Positions 17,217 through 26,982 of a DNA stretch of 64,000 nucleotides are shown piece after piece. The notes under the pieces were generated by a model. That model worked only from the letters and a program-made list of their open reading frames with translations, made no database searches and had not been told where the DNA came from. A program made the translations under genes and the position numbers. How positions within the stretch are numbered: the stretch's first letter is position 1; the number at the start of each line of letters is the position of its first letter. Location: assembly GCA_963721305.1 (NCBI GenBank), contig CAVRIR010000005.1, positions 496,001-560,000 on the forward strand, in the 5' to 3' direction. This DNA comes from DATAES01 sp963721305 (GTDB lineage: Bacteria > Actinomycetota > Acidimicrobiia > Acidimicrobiales > JACDCH01).

Positions 17217-17999
17217 TCAGAAGTGGTCCAGCAGGTCGACGACGGTCTTCGCCTGCTGGCCGAGCATCACGCGGCCGACGACGGACATGTGGGTGCGCCA
17301 ATGTTGCTCGGCCTCGTCGGCCTCGCCGGCTTCGACGAGCGACGCCAGCCGCTCCTGCGAACGGACGCCCCGCCGCCGGGTCGCGGTCGAGTCACCGTTC
17401 GTGCTCTGGCTGACCGCGGTGACCGCTCGCGCCACCACCTCGTTCAGCATCTCGGCAACGATCGTGAGCGTCTGGTTGCCCGCCATGCTCACGAGCTCCT
17501 CGTGGAACCGTGCGTTCGCCTGACCGAACGCAACCGGATCGTCGATCACCTGCGCCTGCTCGGCGATGAGCGCCCGCAGCCGCTTCGCCGACGAGCGCCG
17601 ACTGCGTGCCGACGCAACGAGTCGAACGGCCGCGGGCTCGATGATCGTGCGCGCCTCGGACACGTCCGCCAGCGGGACATTGCGCGCCTGGAGCACCAGC
17701 GCCGCGGTGCGCGCCGCCAGCCGAGGATCGGGACGATGGACGACGACGCCACCGAGCACGCCACGTACGACGGTGATCAGCCCCTCCGCCTCGAGGATGC
17801 GCAACGCCTCCCGCAACGAGGGGCGCGACACGCCGAATCGCTCGATCAGCTCGGGCTCGTGTCCGAGCGACTCACCCTCCTCGAGCTTGCCTTCGATGAT
17901 GAGGCGGCGGATCTCGTCGGCGATCTGTTGCGGCTTCTCCCGGGGCGCGCCGTGTCGACGCGCCGGAGGCTGCACGCCCGAGCTCGGCTTGTCGGCCAT
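17217..17999 (-). CDS. GntR-family transcriptional regulator, FadR/FCD type
   Basis: 260 residues. There is an N-terminal winged helix (QQIADEIRRLIIEGKLEEGESLGHEPELIERFGVSRPSLREALRILEAEGLI, residues about 24-75) and a C-terminal all-helical FCD domain with NARFHEELV and HWRTHM, where His residues commonly bind metal. FCD regulators respond to organic acids or acyl-CoAs. Its position among acyl-CoA ligase and dehydrogenase genes makes it the likely local repressor. It starts 5 bp after the deleted SDR. Confidence 0.9.
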   Translation of the reverse strand: MADKPSSGVQPPARRHGAPREKPQQIADEIRRLIIEGKLEEGESLGHEPELIERFGVSRPSLREALRILEAEGLITVVRGVLGGVVVHRPDPRLAARTAALVLQARNVPLADVSEARTIIEPAAVRLVASARSRRSSAKRLRALIAEQAQVIDDPVAFGQANARFHEELVSMAGNQTLTIVAEMLNEVVARAVTAVSQSTNGDSTATRRRGVRSQERLASLVEAGEADEAEQHWRTHMSVVGRVMLGQQAKTVVDLLDHF

Positions 18000-18004
18000 C
18001 TACG

Positions 18005-18365
18005 TCACGCCCCGGTTCCTTCGAGGATGCCGAGGAGGTCGGGGTAACGCATCGTGTGCGCGCCGCCATCCACGAGGTGGAGCGAACCGGTGATGAACGC
18101 CGCTTCGTCCGACGCGAGGAACGCCACCAGATTGCTGATCTCCTCCGGCGTGGCGTGGCGCCGCAGCGGCGTGTTCTCCTCGTAACCCTCGACGATGCCG
18201 GGCAGCATGAACGCACCCTCGGTCAAACCGGTGCGAACGAGACCGGGGGCGACCGCGTTGACACGGATGCCGGCGTGCGGTGGCGCGTCCGATCCCGGAC
18301 CCGCCTCCCGTGACCACTGCGATCTTGCCCGCGAACCGTTCGGCGCCGGTGGGCTGCTCGGACAT
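18005..18365 (-). pseudogene. Short-chain dehydrogenase with internal deletion
   Basis: From ATG 18365 (AAAGGAGC upstream) the frame reads a normal SDR N-terminus up to KIAVVTGGGSGIGRAT. Near 18275 it jumps, in a different frame, to HAGIRVNAVAPGLVRTGLTEG and a normal C-terminus (ITGSLHLVDGGAHTMRYP). About 120-130 residues, including the Ser and YxxxK active site, are absent. The product cannot be an active SDR. Either a real deletion of roughly 390 bp or an assembly collapse would explain it. Confidence 0.82.
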
Positions 18366-18427
18366 TCGGTGCTCCTTTGAGACGACGACGTCTGGATCGT
18401 GGGGCGATACCTCCATAGCTTTTCACC

Positions 18428-19562
18428 GTGCTGGCATCCGCAGAAGATTCTCAACGTCCGGACGTCAACGAGCTCGGCTTCTACGGGCTCGCTGGAGCGG
18501 CCGAGTCGCCCGCCGACCTCCTCGACGAGTTGGCGGACGGCGAAGGCCTCGGCCTCGGATCCGTCTTCCTGTCCGAGCGGTTCAACATCAAGGAGGCGGT
18601 CACGCTCTCCGGGGCGGCCGCGGCCGCGAGTCGACGGCTCGGCATCGCCACTGCGGCGACGAACCACAACACCCGTCATCCGCTGATCACCGGCTCGTAC
18701 GCGACGACCATGCACCGGCTCAGCGGCGGCCGGTTCACACTCGGCCTCGGTCGCGGGATCGACGCGTTGTTCGGCGCGTACGGACTTCCCAAGGTCACGA
18801 CGGCGCAGATGGAGGACTTCGCCGGTCTGATGCGGCGGCTCTGGAAGGGCGAGGTCGTCCTCGGGCACGACGGACCGGCCGGCCGCTTCCCCGTCCTGCA
18901 CCTCGATCGCAGCTTCGACGAGACGATCCCTCTCGGGCTCGTCGCGTTCGGTCCGAACACGCTCGCCCTCGCGGGTCGCGCCTACGACATGGTCGTGCTC
19001 CACACGTTCTTCACCGACGAGACGGTCGTGCGCGCCGTCGAAACGGTCCGCAAGGCCGCCGGCGAAGCGGGCCGCGACCCGGACGCGGTCCGCATCTGGT
19101 CGTGCTACGCGACGATCCCCGACTCGATTCCCGAGGACGCTCCGGCTGCGCAAGTCGGTCGGTCGCCTCGCCACCTACTTGCAGGGCTACGGCGACCTGC
19201 TCGTGCGCACGAACGGCTGGGATCCCGCCGTACTCGCGCGGTTCCGAGCGGACGAGATCGTGCAGTCCGTACCCGGCGCGATCGACGGTGTCGCCGACAC
19301 CCCGACGCTGGAACACATCGAGACGCTTCTGCCGGCCGAATGGCTCGAGCCTGCGGCGTACGGCTCGGCCGGCGAGTGCGCGGCGAGGGTCCTCCGCCAG
19401 TTCGACCTCGGCGTCGACGGCGTGATCATGCATGGCGCCACACCGGCACAGCTCGCGCCGGTGGTCGAGGCCTACCGAACGATCAGGCCGGCGCATCGGT
19501 TCGATCAACTCGAAGCAAATCCCGGCATGACCGCGGCTCTGCGCGCCACCCCTACGGCATGA
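18428..19562 (+). CDS. LLM-class F420-dependent oxidoreductase, one apparent frameshift
   Basis: From GTG 18428 the frame reads NELGFYGLAGAAESPADLL, LGLGSVFLSERFNIKEA, ATAATNHNTRHPLITGSYATTMHRLSGGRFTLGLGRGI, all typical of a luciferase-like F420 barrel. At about 19139 one base is missing. The next frame continues RKSVGRLATYLQGYGDLLVRTNGWDP to the end at 19562. Members use F420 to oxidise or reduce alcohol or enone substrates. It is divergent from the deleted SDR, with a 62-bp gap. Confidence 0.85.
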
Positions 19563-21058
19563 TGCCGACCCGCGCGACGGGCTGCGCCGCCTCCTGCCGC
19601 CGGTAGAGCGCGCGCTCGAGTGCGTGCAGCAGGACGTTGCGGGTCTCGCGAGGATCGATCAGCTCGTCGAAGCCGAGCGTCTTCGCGGAGCGGAACGAAG
19701 CCTCGACCTCCATCGAGCGCAGACGTTCCGCCTCGTCTGCGTCGGAGCCGGCGGCGCGCGTCATCGCCGCCGCGCCCATCGCCCCCATCGTGGCGCCCGG
19801 GTAGGCGAACACACCGGACTGACCGTCGAACGGGATCATGCCCATGACCATCGATCCGAACCCGTACGCCTTGCGCAGCGTCAGCTCGAACTTCGGGGTC
19901 GTGGCGAGATACTGCGCCGCGTACATGCGCGCGCCCTTGCGCAGGATGCCGCGCTGTTCGGACGCGCTGCCGGCCAGCACACCTGGGTTGTCGGACAGGA
20001 AGATAAGCGGCAGGTGGAACGAATCGGCAACGGTGACGAAGTGCGCGGCCTTGTCCGCGCCGTCCGCGTCGATCGCACCGGCGAGCGCCATCGGCTGGTT
20101 CGCAACGACCGCGACCGGATGTCCACCGAGCCGACACAGCGCGCAGACCATCGAGCGCCCGAACTCGGGTTGCACGTCGAAGCGCGAGTCCGCGTCGAAC
20201 ACGACGTCGATGACCTTGCGCATGTCGTAGCCGCGCCGGCCGTTGCGCGGGACGATGTCGAGCACCTCCGGCACGTCACGCGGCGACGTGTCGCCTCCGT
20301 CCTCGTGCGCCGGGTACGACCATGCCGAGGAGGGGAAATAGCGCAGGTAGCCGCGCACGAGATCGATGGCGCGCGCGTCGTCATCCGCGACGTTGTGGAT
20401 CACGCCGCTCGCGATCGCGACACCGGGTCCGCCGAGGTCCTCTTTGGAGATCGTCTCGCCCAACGATTCGAAGACGACCGGTGGACCGGCGGTGAAGATC
20501 GCCGCCTGGCGGCTCATCACCGTGAAGTCGCACATCGGCGCGACGCAGCGCGCCGTGCCCGGCGGACGGGCCGAGCACTGCTGTCACGAGCGGGACGCGG
20601 CCCGAGCACTGCGCCTGAGCGAGCATGTCGGTCGGCGTCCTCGCGCTGTGACGGCCGTCGGCGCGGAAGCCGGCGCCTTCGAGCATCATCACCAGAGGCA
20701 CCCGGTCGAGCACGGCCAGCTCCGCGACCCGGTAGCGCTTGGAGTTGGCGGACTGGCTGATCGTCCCGGCCTTCACCGTGAAGTCCTCGGCGGCGACCAT
20801 CACAGGACGGCCGTCGATCCGTCCCGATCCGATCACCACTGCGTCGGCAGGCGCATCTTCGCCACCGACGAGCGTGCCGATCTCGTGGAACGATCCGTCG
20901 TCGACCAGGTAGTCGACCCGCGCCCGCGCATCCAACTTGCCGCCCGAACGGTGCTTCTCGAGCCGCTCGTCGCCCCCCATGGCACGCGACACCGCACGCC
21001 GTTGCGCGAGCTCGTCGAGCACGGTCGGCCATTCCTCGGAGCTACCGGAATCAGTCAC
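19552..21058 (-). CDS. Acyl-CoA carboxylase beta (carboxyltransferase) subunit, one apparent frameshift
   Basis: GTG 21058 has AAGGAAGG upstream. The N-terminal half (RLEKHRSGGKLDARARVDYLVDDGSFHEIG, VVIGSGRIDGRPVMVAAEDFTV, AVLGPSAGHGAL) shifts near 20552 by one base into MCDFTVMSRQAAIFTAGPPVV, GGDTSPRDVPEVLDIVPRN and FLSDNPGVLAGSASEQRGILRKGARM. The two halves give a complete carboxyltransferase of the propionyl-, geranyl- or methylcrotonyl-CoA carboxylase group. No alpha (biotin) subunit is in the window. It is followed convergently by the F420 enzyme with an 11-bp overlap. Confidence 0.88.
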
Positions 21059-21060
21059 TT

Positions 21061-21855
21061 CTACCTTCCTTCGAACACCGGGGGTCGCCGCTCCACATAG
21101 GCGGTCAGCGCTTCTCGCATGTCGCTCGACTGCGCATTGAGGCTCTGTGCCAGAGCTTCTGCCTCGAGCGCCTGCTCCAACGAACCGGTCGCGGCATTGT
21201 CGAGCTCTCGCTTCGACATCGCGAGTGCCATGGGCGGACCGGCGGCGATGGTTCCGACAAGGTCTTCGACCGCGGCGTCGAGCTCGCCCGCCGGAACGGC
21301 AGCGTTGGCCAATCCGAGTGAGACCGCCTCGGTGCCGGACACCATCCGTGCGGTGAACGCGAGCTCCTTCGCCGTGTGCACACCGATGCGTTGCCGCAGC
21401 AGCCACGATGTGCCGAAGTCGAGACTCAGGCCCCGCTTCGCGAAGATCGCCGAGAACCGGGCGCTGTCGGAGCACCACAGCAGGTCGGCGGCAAGCGCGA
21501 GGCCGAGCCCCGCGCCGACGCACACACCGTCGACCTTGGCCACCACCGGGAGCGGACAGCCGTGCACGCTCAGCACCACGTCGCCGAGCACGCGCATGTA
21601 GTCGATCATCGTGCCGCTCGGTTCGAAGCCGGCTGCTCCCCCACCGGCGAGGTCGGCACCGGCGCAGAAGTCACCACCTGCTCCGGTGAGGACGACGACG
21701 CGCGCACCCGAGACGCCGACCTCTTGGAACGTCCGGCCGAGCGCGACCCACATGTCTCCGGTGCACGCGTTCTTCGCCGCCGGTCTGTCGAGGGTCACCG
21801 TGACGACGTGGTCGTCCCGCTCGACCCGGATGTCGGGGTGATACGACGTCGTCAT
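21061..21855 (-). CDS. Enoyl-CoA hydratase/isomerase family protein
   Basis: 264 residues with AAGGAGG upstream. The crotonase blocks are VTVTLDRPAAKNACTG, GDFCAGADLAGGG and VDGVCVGAGLGLALAADLLWCS. It is 2 bp upstream of the carboxylase beta gene, an arrangement also seen in methylcrotonyl- and geranyl-CoA-type catabolism (carboxylase plus hydratase). Specificity cannot be read from the sequence. Confidence 0.9.
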   Translation of the reverse strand: MTTSYHPDIRVERDDHVVTVTLDRPAAKNACTGDMWVALGRTFQEVGVSGARVVVLTGAGGDFCAGADLAGGGAAGFEPSGTMIDYMRVLGDVVLSVHGCPLPVVAKVDGVCVGAGLGLALAADLLWCSDSARFSAIFAKRGLSLDFGTSWLLRQRIGVHTAKELAFTARMVSGTEAVSLGLANAAVPAGELDAAVEDLVGTIAAGPPMALAMSKRELDNAATGSLEQALEAEALAQSLNAQSSDMREALTAYVERRPPVFEGR

Positions 21856-21919
21856 CGCTTGGCCGCCTCCTTCGAGGTTTCCGATCTTGCCTCAGACCTG
21901 GCTACGCGGCCCGACCGAG

Positions 21920-21945
21920 TGCTATATACCTGTAGATATTTAGGG
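21920..21945. promoter_or_regulatory. AT-rich promoter/operator candidate upstream of the ABC importer
   Basis: The 153-bp divergent region between the hydratase (start 21855) and the substrate-binding protein (start 22009) holds one strikingly AT-rich island, gctatatacctgtagatatt. It has TATATA-like and quasi-symmetrical ATAT ends. It probably contains a -10 element and a regulator site. No exact operator can be defined. Confidence 0.4.
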
Positions 21946-22008
21946 GGGCAGCACCGAGCACGCAAGCGGGGAACCTGCGCGACCGGAGCTCAACCAGGAA
22001 GGGTGTTC

Positions 22009-23286
22009 ATGCATCGTCACGCCGCGAACCGTCCACGGGTCGGTCTGGTCCTGTTCGTCGCCGCGACGCTGGTCGCGGCGTTCGGGTGTTCCAGCAAGGA
22101 CGACAACAGCGCGAACGCCAACGGGTCGGGAGGCTCGAGCTCGCCCAACCCTGCCGCTGTCCTCGGCACGCCGAACAAGGCGACCGGAACACCGATCAAG
22201 ATAGGGATGGTCACCGACGGCAACGCTGACGGAATCGACGGCACGCCACAGCGCGACTCAGCAAAGGCTGCTGCGCAATATGCCAACGACTACCTGGGTG
22301 GCATCAACGGCCACGTGATCGACCTCGACGGCTGCGAGACGAACTCGACGCCGTCCGGCGGCACGACGTGTGGCGTGCAGATGATCAACGACAAGGTCGC
22401 GGCCGTTCTCACCGGCGTGTCCGGCGAAGCGACCACGCTGTTCGACGCGCTCAAAGGCGCGGCCATCCCGTACTTCTCGATCGTCGCCACCGACCAGAAC
22501 ATCCTCTTGGGCCAGGACGCGTTCATCGCGACGAACCCGATCGGCGGCATCGGCGCAGGCGTGCCGATCGCGCAACAGAACGGCGTCAAGAAGGCCGGCA
22601 TCATCGTCATCGATGTGCCCGAGGCGAGCGGGCCGATCAACCAGATCGCGAAGCCCTTCTACTCGAAGGCGGGCATCGGCCTCGACGTGATCACGATCTC
22701 ACCGCAGGTCGCGGACATGACTCCGCAGATCCAGCAGGGCATCGCGAACGGCGACACCCAGTTCATGGTTCTCGGCACCGAGGAGTTCACTGCCAGCGCG
22801 ATCAAGGCGCTCAAGCAGCTCACGTTCCAGGGCACGACGATCGTGGCGGGTTTCAGCGTGGATCCCTCGCTGGTCGAGAGCGTGCCCGGAGGTTTCGCGG
22901 GCGTGATCAACATCGGGTCGGCGACCGATGATCCCAACGACAAGGACTTCCAGATCTACAACGCGGTCATGGACACGTACTCGAAAGGCACGTCCAAGTC
23001 CAACATCGCGACGACCGGCTTCCAGTCCGTGATCTCGTTCGTTCGGGCGCTGTCCGGCGTGACGACCGCGGTGGACGCGCCGTCGATCTCCAGCGCCTTG
23101 AGCGCGATGCCCGCACCGGTGCCGCTCGCCATGGGCGGCGGGGTGACGTTCCAGTGCGGAACGAAACCGGTTTCGTACGCGCCGAACATCTGCACGACCC
23201 AGATCCTCGAATCGACCTTGGACGAACAGGGCAAGGGACAGAACTACAAGGTCGTCGACGTCGCTCAGTTCATCCAGCTCGGTTGA
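22009..23286 (+). CDS. Branched-chain amino acid/amide-type ABC transporter substrate-binding lipoprotein
   Basis: 425 residues from ATG 22009 (AGGAAGGG upstream). The N-terminal signal RVGLVLFVAATLVAAFGC has a lipidation Cys near residue 27, then a Ser/Asn/Gly-rich linker. The mature part (IKIGMVTDGNADG, DAFIATNPIGGIGAGVPIA, IIVIDVPEASGPI) is a type I periplasmic binding fold of the LivJ/ urea-amide group. It is followed directly by the permease/ATPase genes. In actinobacteria such importers often carry acids other than amino acids, and the catabolic neighbours suggest that here. Confidence 0.88.
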   Translation: MHRHAANRPRVGLVLFVAATLVAAFGCSSKDDNSANANGSGGSSSPNPAAVLGTPNKATGTPIKIGMVTDGNADGIDGTPQRDSAKAAAQYANDYLGGINGHVIDLDGCETNSTPSGGTTCGVQMINDKVAAVLTGVSGEATTLFDALKGAAIPYFSIVATDQNILLGQDAFIATNPIGGIGAGVPIAQQNGVKKAGIIVIDVPEASGPINQIAKPFYSKAGIGLDVITISPQVADMTPQIQQGIANGDTQFMVLGTEEFTASAIKALKQLTFQGTTIVAGFSVDPSLVESVPGGFAGVINIGSATDDPNDKDFQIYNAVMDTYSKGTSKSNIATTGFQSVISFVRALSGVTTAVDAPSISSALSAMPAPVPLAMGGGVTFQCGTKPVSYAPNICTTQILESTLDEQGKGQNYKVVDVAQFIQLG

Positions 23287-23318
23287 CGTTCGGGCTTCGG
23301 CGGTACGGGAGGTCGTAG

Positions 23319-26099
23319 GTGGATCAGCACCTGATCTTCCTTCTCCTCGGCCTCGCCAACGGAGCCGTGTATGCCGCACTGGCGCTCACGCTCGTCGTCA
23401 CCTACCGCACGAGCGGCGTCGTCAACTTCGCCACCGGCACGATGGCGTTGTTGGGCGCTTACATGTACGCGTTCTTGCGCAAGGGCGAGCTGCTCCTCCC
23501 GCTGCCCTTCGTCCCGAACACCATCGACCTCGGGTCGAACCTGGACTTCTGGCCGGCCGCGATCATCTCGGTCGCCATCTGCGCGGTCGTCGGCCTGCTG
23601 CTGTACCTCGGCGTGTTCCGGTTGTTGCGGTCGGCGCCGCCGGTTGCGAAGGCGGTCGCGTCGATCGGCTTGATGGTGGTGTTCACCGGCCTGTTCTCGG
23701 AGCGCGTCGGTACGACCGGCGTCGCGGTGAAGCCGATCCTGCCGACCGACGCGTGGACGGTGGGCGGCGTCCACATCACGCAAGACCGCGTGTGGCTGGC
23801 CTTGACCATCGTCGCGATCACGTTCGTGCTCGCCGCGGCCTACAAGTTCTCCCGGTTCGGGTTGGTCACGCGCGCCGTTGCGGAGACGGAGAAAGGCGCG
23901 TACGTCAGCGGCATCTCGCCGGACCGCATCGCCGCGGTCAACTGGATGATCAGCGCCGCGGTCGCCGCCATCTCGGGCATCCTGATCGCGCCGATCGTTC
24001 CCGCGACGCCTGCCGGCTACACGTTCTTCATCGTCCCCGCGCTGGCGGCGGCGATCGTCGGACGGTTCACCCTGATGGTCCCGGCGGTGTTCGCGGGATT
24101 GGCGATCGGGATGGCGCAATCCGAGCTGTCGTACCTCCGAGGACAGCACCCGTGGCTGCCGTCGTCAGGACTGGCCGAGCTGGTGCCGCTGTTGTTGATC
24201 GTGCTGGTTCTCGTCGTACGTGCTCGCCCGTTGCCGAGCCGAGGGGTCCTCATCCAGCAGACGCTCGGTCGAGCACCACGTCCGCGGTCGACGCTGCGGC
24301 CCGCGCTGACTGCGACGGCGGTGGGAGTCGTCGGACTCGCGTTGCTGCAAGGGTCGTGGCGAGTTGCGCTGATCACCAGTTTGATCTTCGCCATCATCTC
24401 GTTGTCCCTCGTGGTCGTGACCGGCTACGCGGGCAGATCTCGCTCGCGCAGCTCACGCTCGCAGGCGTTGCGGGGTTCCTGCTCGGTCCGCTGACAGCGG
24501 ACTGGCAGTTGCCGATCATCCACACCTCGATCCCCTTCCCTGTCGCGCCGCTGGTCGCCTCCCTGGCCGCGGCCGCGGTCGGCGTGCTCGTCGGCCTTCC
24601 CGCGTTGCGGATCCGCGGACTTCCGGTCGCGGTCGTCACGCTCGCGCTCGGCGTCGCCATCGAGGCGTTGTGGTTCCACAACCCCGACTACGCGGGCACG
24701 AGCGGGAAGAACATCGTCGGCCCCGAGCTCTTCGGGCTCGATCTGCGGGCGCGCGTCGGCAGTGAGTTCCCTCGCGTGCAGTTCGGTCTGCTGGTGCTCG
24801 CCGTACTGGTCGGCGTTGCGATCGGCGTCGCTCGACTGCGCACGAGCAAGCTCGGCTCGGCGATGCTCGCGGTGCGCGCCAACGAACGGTCCGCGGCCGG
24901 AGCAGGCATCGACGTCGTGCGGGTGAAGCTCGTCGCGTTCGGATTGGCCGCGTTCATCGCCGGGTTGGGCGGCTGCATGCTCGCCTACCTCCAGGGCAAC
25001 GTGACCTTCATCTCGTTCACTGCTCTGGTCGGGCTCGGTTTGTTCGCCATCGCCTACGTCGGCGGCATCACCAGCGTGTCGGGCGGCATCGTCGCCGGTT
25101 TGCTTGCTGCCAGTGGGCTGGTGGCCACGGCTGCCGACAGCGCGTTCAGCCTCGGCGAGTGGTACGGCGTGCTCAGCGGTGTCGCACTCGTGTTCACCGT
25201 GATCAAGAACCCCGAAGGGATCGTGGGACCCGTCCACGCGTGGCTGGCGAGGCGGCACCGAGCAGTGCCGGCGCAAGTCGAGAGCGCGGCGACTCGGACA
25301 CCGGTTGCGACGCCCGGGCGTCTGACCACCGCCACGGAGGTGGAACAGTCGGGCGTCGCTCGGGACGGTGACGATGTCGTCCTGTCGACTGTGGATCTCC
25401 GCGTCTCGTACGGCGGTGTCGTCGCCGTCGACGGCGTCGATCTCGTCGTTGCCCGCGGGACCATCGCGGGACTGATCGGACCGAACGGCGCCGGCAAGAC
25501 CACACTTCTCGACGCGCTCAGCGGGTTCACGCCCTACGCCGGCGAGGTCGTCCTCCTGGGACAGGATCTGCGTGGCCTGTCGCCGCACAAGCGGGTGCGC
25601 GCCGGACTGGGACGGACGTTCCAACAGACCCAGCTCTATGACGACCTGTCGGTCGCCGAGAACGTGGTCGTCGGCACCGCAGCCGCACACGGACGCGACC
25701 CGAGCTCGATGGTCGAGACGCTCGAGCTGCTCGGCCTCGCGGAGCTCGCCGCAGCGTCCGGTCGGCGAACTCTCGCAAGGACGGCGCCAGCTCGTGTCGA
25801 TCGCGCGTGCGCTGATCGGCAACCCTGCCGTGCTGCTCTTGGACGAACCCGCGGGCGGCCTCGACACGGCCGAGAGCCAATGGCTCGGCGAACGCCTCCG
25901 GCGCATCTGCGACCGCGGTGTCACGATTCTGTTGATCGATCACGACATGCACCTCGTGCTCAACCTGTGCGACACGCTCCATGTCCTCGACTTCGGACGC
26001 GTGATCGCGCAGGGTCCGCCATCCGCCATCAAGACCGATCGCAACGTCGCCTCGGCCTACCTCGGGTCCACACACGCCGAAGTGGCCGCGCCGGCATGA
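23319..26099 (+). CDS. LivH-LivM-LivG fusion of a branched-chain-type ABC importer, two apparent frameshifts
   Basis: The protein starts MDQHLIFLLLGLANGAVYAALAL (LivH-like permease with about 8 membrane segments). One missing G at 24432 restores VVVTGYAGQISLAQLTLAGVAGFLLG, the start of the LivM-like permease. There is no stop after LivM; a linker (residues around 650-690) leads into an ATPase: GLIGPNGAGKTTLLDALSGF, GRTFQQTQL. One extra base at about 25760 breaks the signature region, which resumes as VGELSQGRRQLVSIARALIGNPAVLLLDEPAGGLD. Two permeases and the ATPase would thus be one polypeptide. It is coupled to livF by ATGA. Confidence 0.85.
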
Positions 26100-26854
26100 C
26101 CACGCCGTCGAGCGACAGTGGGACTGCGCCGCTGCTCGCGTGCCGCGACATCGTCGCCGGCTACGGCGCGATCAACGTCGTACGGTCGTTCTCGCTGACC
26201 GCCGATGCCGGAACCGTCGTCGCCGTGCTCGGACCCAACGGCGCCGGCAAGACGACGGTGCTGACCACGCTCGCGGGGTTGCTCCCCGCGCAATCGGGTT
26301 CGGTGTCGATCGCAGGACGGACGCTGAAGAACGGCCGCCCCACCGCCGCGGCGCGTGCCGGCCTCGTCCTCGTGCCCGACGATCGAGCGTTGTTCACGAC
26401 GCTGACGATCGACGAGAACCTCAAGGCAGCCCGCGGCAAGCACAAGACCGCGATCGACGACGTTCTCGGGCTGTTCCCAGTCCTCGGGAATCGCCGCAAG
26501 GTGCTCGCCGGCAACTTGTCCGGCGGCGAGCAACAGATGCTCGCGGTTGCCCGTGGACTGATGCAGGAACCGAGAGTGCTGTTGATCGACGAGATGAGCA
26601 TGGGCCTGGCGCCGATCATCGTCGAGGAGCTGCTGCCCACCGTGCGTCGCATCGCCGACGACACCGGAGCCGTGATCGTGTTGGTGGAACAACACGTCCG
26701 GCTCGCACTCGAAGTCGCCGACCGCGCGATGGTGCTCGTGCACGGCGAGGTGGCGATCGATCGATCGGCCGCCGACCTCCGTACCGACGCTGGGCTGCTC
26801 GAGTCCGTGTACTTCGGCGCCAACGCCGCGCCACGCGCGATTCCGTCACATTGA
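26096..26854 (+). CDS. livF: LivF-like ABC transporter ATP-binding protein
   Basis: 252 residues from ATG 26096, overlapping the preceding stop. The Walker A is VLGPNGAGKTTVL, the Q-loop region LVPDDRALFTTLTIDENL, the signature NLSGGEQQMLAVARGLM and the Walker B VLLIDEMSMGLAP. It pairs with the fused LivG domain to power uptake. The last codons, TCA CAT TGA, belong to the family A element that begins at 26846, so the repeat supplies the C-terminal Ser-His and the stop. Confidence 0.9.
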   Translation: MTTPSSDSGTAPLLACRDIVAGYGAINVVRSFSLTADAGTVVAVLGPNGAGKTTVLTTLAGLLPAQSGSVSIAGRTLKNGRPTAAARAGLVLVPDDRALFTTLTIDENLKAARGKHKTAIDDVLGLFPVLGNRRKVLAGNLSGGEQQMLAVARGLMQEPRVLLIDEMSMGLAPIIVEELLPTVRRIADDTGAVIVLVEQHVRLALEVADRAMVLVHGEVAIDRSAADLRTDAGLLESVYFGANAAPRAIPSH

Positions 26855-26955
26855 TTGCTGAGCCACCGATTTGGTGACTCAGCAATCACAGAACCCCGGG
26901 CGCGTCCTTCTGTGACGTTTGAGCCACCGATTCGGTCGTTCAGACATCAATGTGA
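26846..26955. repeat. Family A element, two-hairpin copy
   Basis: 110 bp. The ends TCACATTGAT and ATCAATGTGA form a perfect 10-bp terminal inverted repeat. Inside, hairpin 1 (tgctgagccacc...ggtgactcagca) is followed by TCACAGAA at 26886, 14 bp, TTCTGTGA at 26908, and hairpin 2 (gagccaccgattcggtcgttc). The whole element is a nested palindrome. It lies between convergent genes, so it could act as a bidirectional terminator. Related copies are at 46291 and 59914. Confidence 0.92.
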
Positions 26956-26982
26956 GGGGGGTGGCGATGCCGGGATGGCGGG

